Shown in pieces: positions 5,686 through 5,696 of a stretch of 5,696 bases of DNA. Numbering within the stretch: the stretch's first letter is position 1; each line of letters starts with the position of its first letter. Below the pieces are notes generated by a model. The model made no database searches and was not told where the DNA came from. It saw only the letters and a program-made list of their open reading frames with translations. This DNA is from CAZUHK01 sp964620345. GTDB taxonomy: Bacteria; Planctomycetota; Phycisphaerae; Phycisphaerales; Zrk34. Made by a program: the position numbers and the translations under genes. The stretch spans positions 1 through 5,696 of the forward strand of contig CAZUHK010000180.1 of the NCBI GenBank assembly GCA_964620345.1, given 5' to 3'.

Positions 5686-5696
5686 CTCTCGCCCCG

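Overview
This is a GC-rich bacterial window. Its gene content (futalosine-pathway mqnC, clpX, a two-domain FAS1 protein, a short SHOCT-like membrane protein, hicAB) best fits a planctomycete-like environmental bacterium, possibly Phycisphaerae. The taxonomic guess is inference: it rests on gene style and on a short AT-rich hairpin inside mqnC that I remember, without having checked, as a recurring element in planctomycete genomes.

Layout. Bases 2-169 (+) hold the 3' end of an unrecognised gene with an acidic tail. It converges, with only 3 bp between stop codons, on a minus-strand cluster that reads right to left as clpX (1903-587), hicA (585-391) and hicB (394-173). These three are packed like one transcription unit: 1 bp between the clpX stop and the hicA start, and a 4-bp ATGA overlap between hicA and hicB. 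Upstream of clpX is a leader of about 130 nt with two hairpins and a plausible sigma70-type promoter. The -35 of that promoter overlaps the stop of a minus-strand gene for a 140-aa single-pass membrane protein with a SHOCT-like motif (2489-2067).

A divergent intergenic region (2490-2746) separates this gene from a plus-strand gene for a secreted protein with two FAS1 domains (2747-3727). That gene is followed by a strong intrinsic terminator (3809-3839). Next comes a stretch with two clear hairpins leading into a 32-codon gene for a one-helix membrane protein (3985-4083, +), preceded by a good Shine-Dalgarno sequence. The rest is mqnC on the minus strand (5624-4173), a radical SAM enzyme of menaquinone synthesis, and a 10-bp-stem GC hairpin at the right edge.

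How the genes relate. ClpX (unfoldase of ClpXP) and HicAB (RNase toxin and its antitoxin) appear co-transcribed, and proteolysis of antitoxins is a general way such modules are switched on, so the linkage may be functional; that is inference. The FAS1 protein, the SHOCT-like protein, the small membrane protein and MqnC show no obvious shared pathway. The points most worth checking are the clpX-hicA-hicB coupling, the in-frame REP-like hairpin and extra segment inside mqnC, and the unannotated 32-aa membrane protein with a structured leader.
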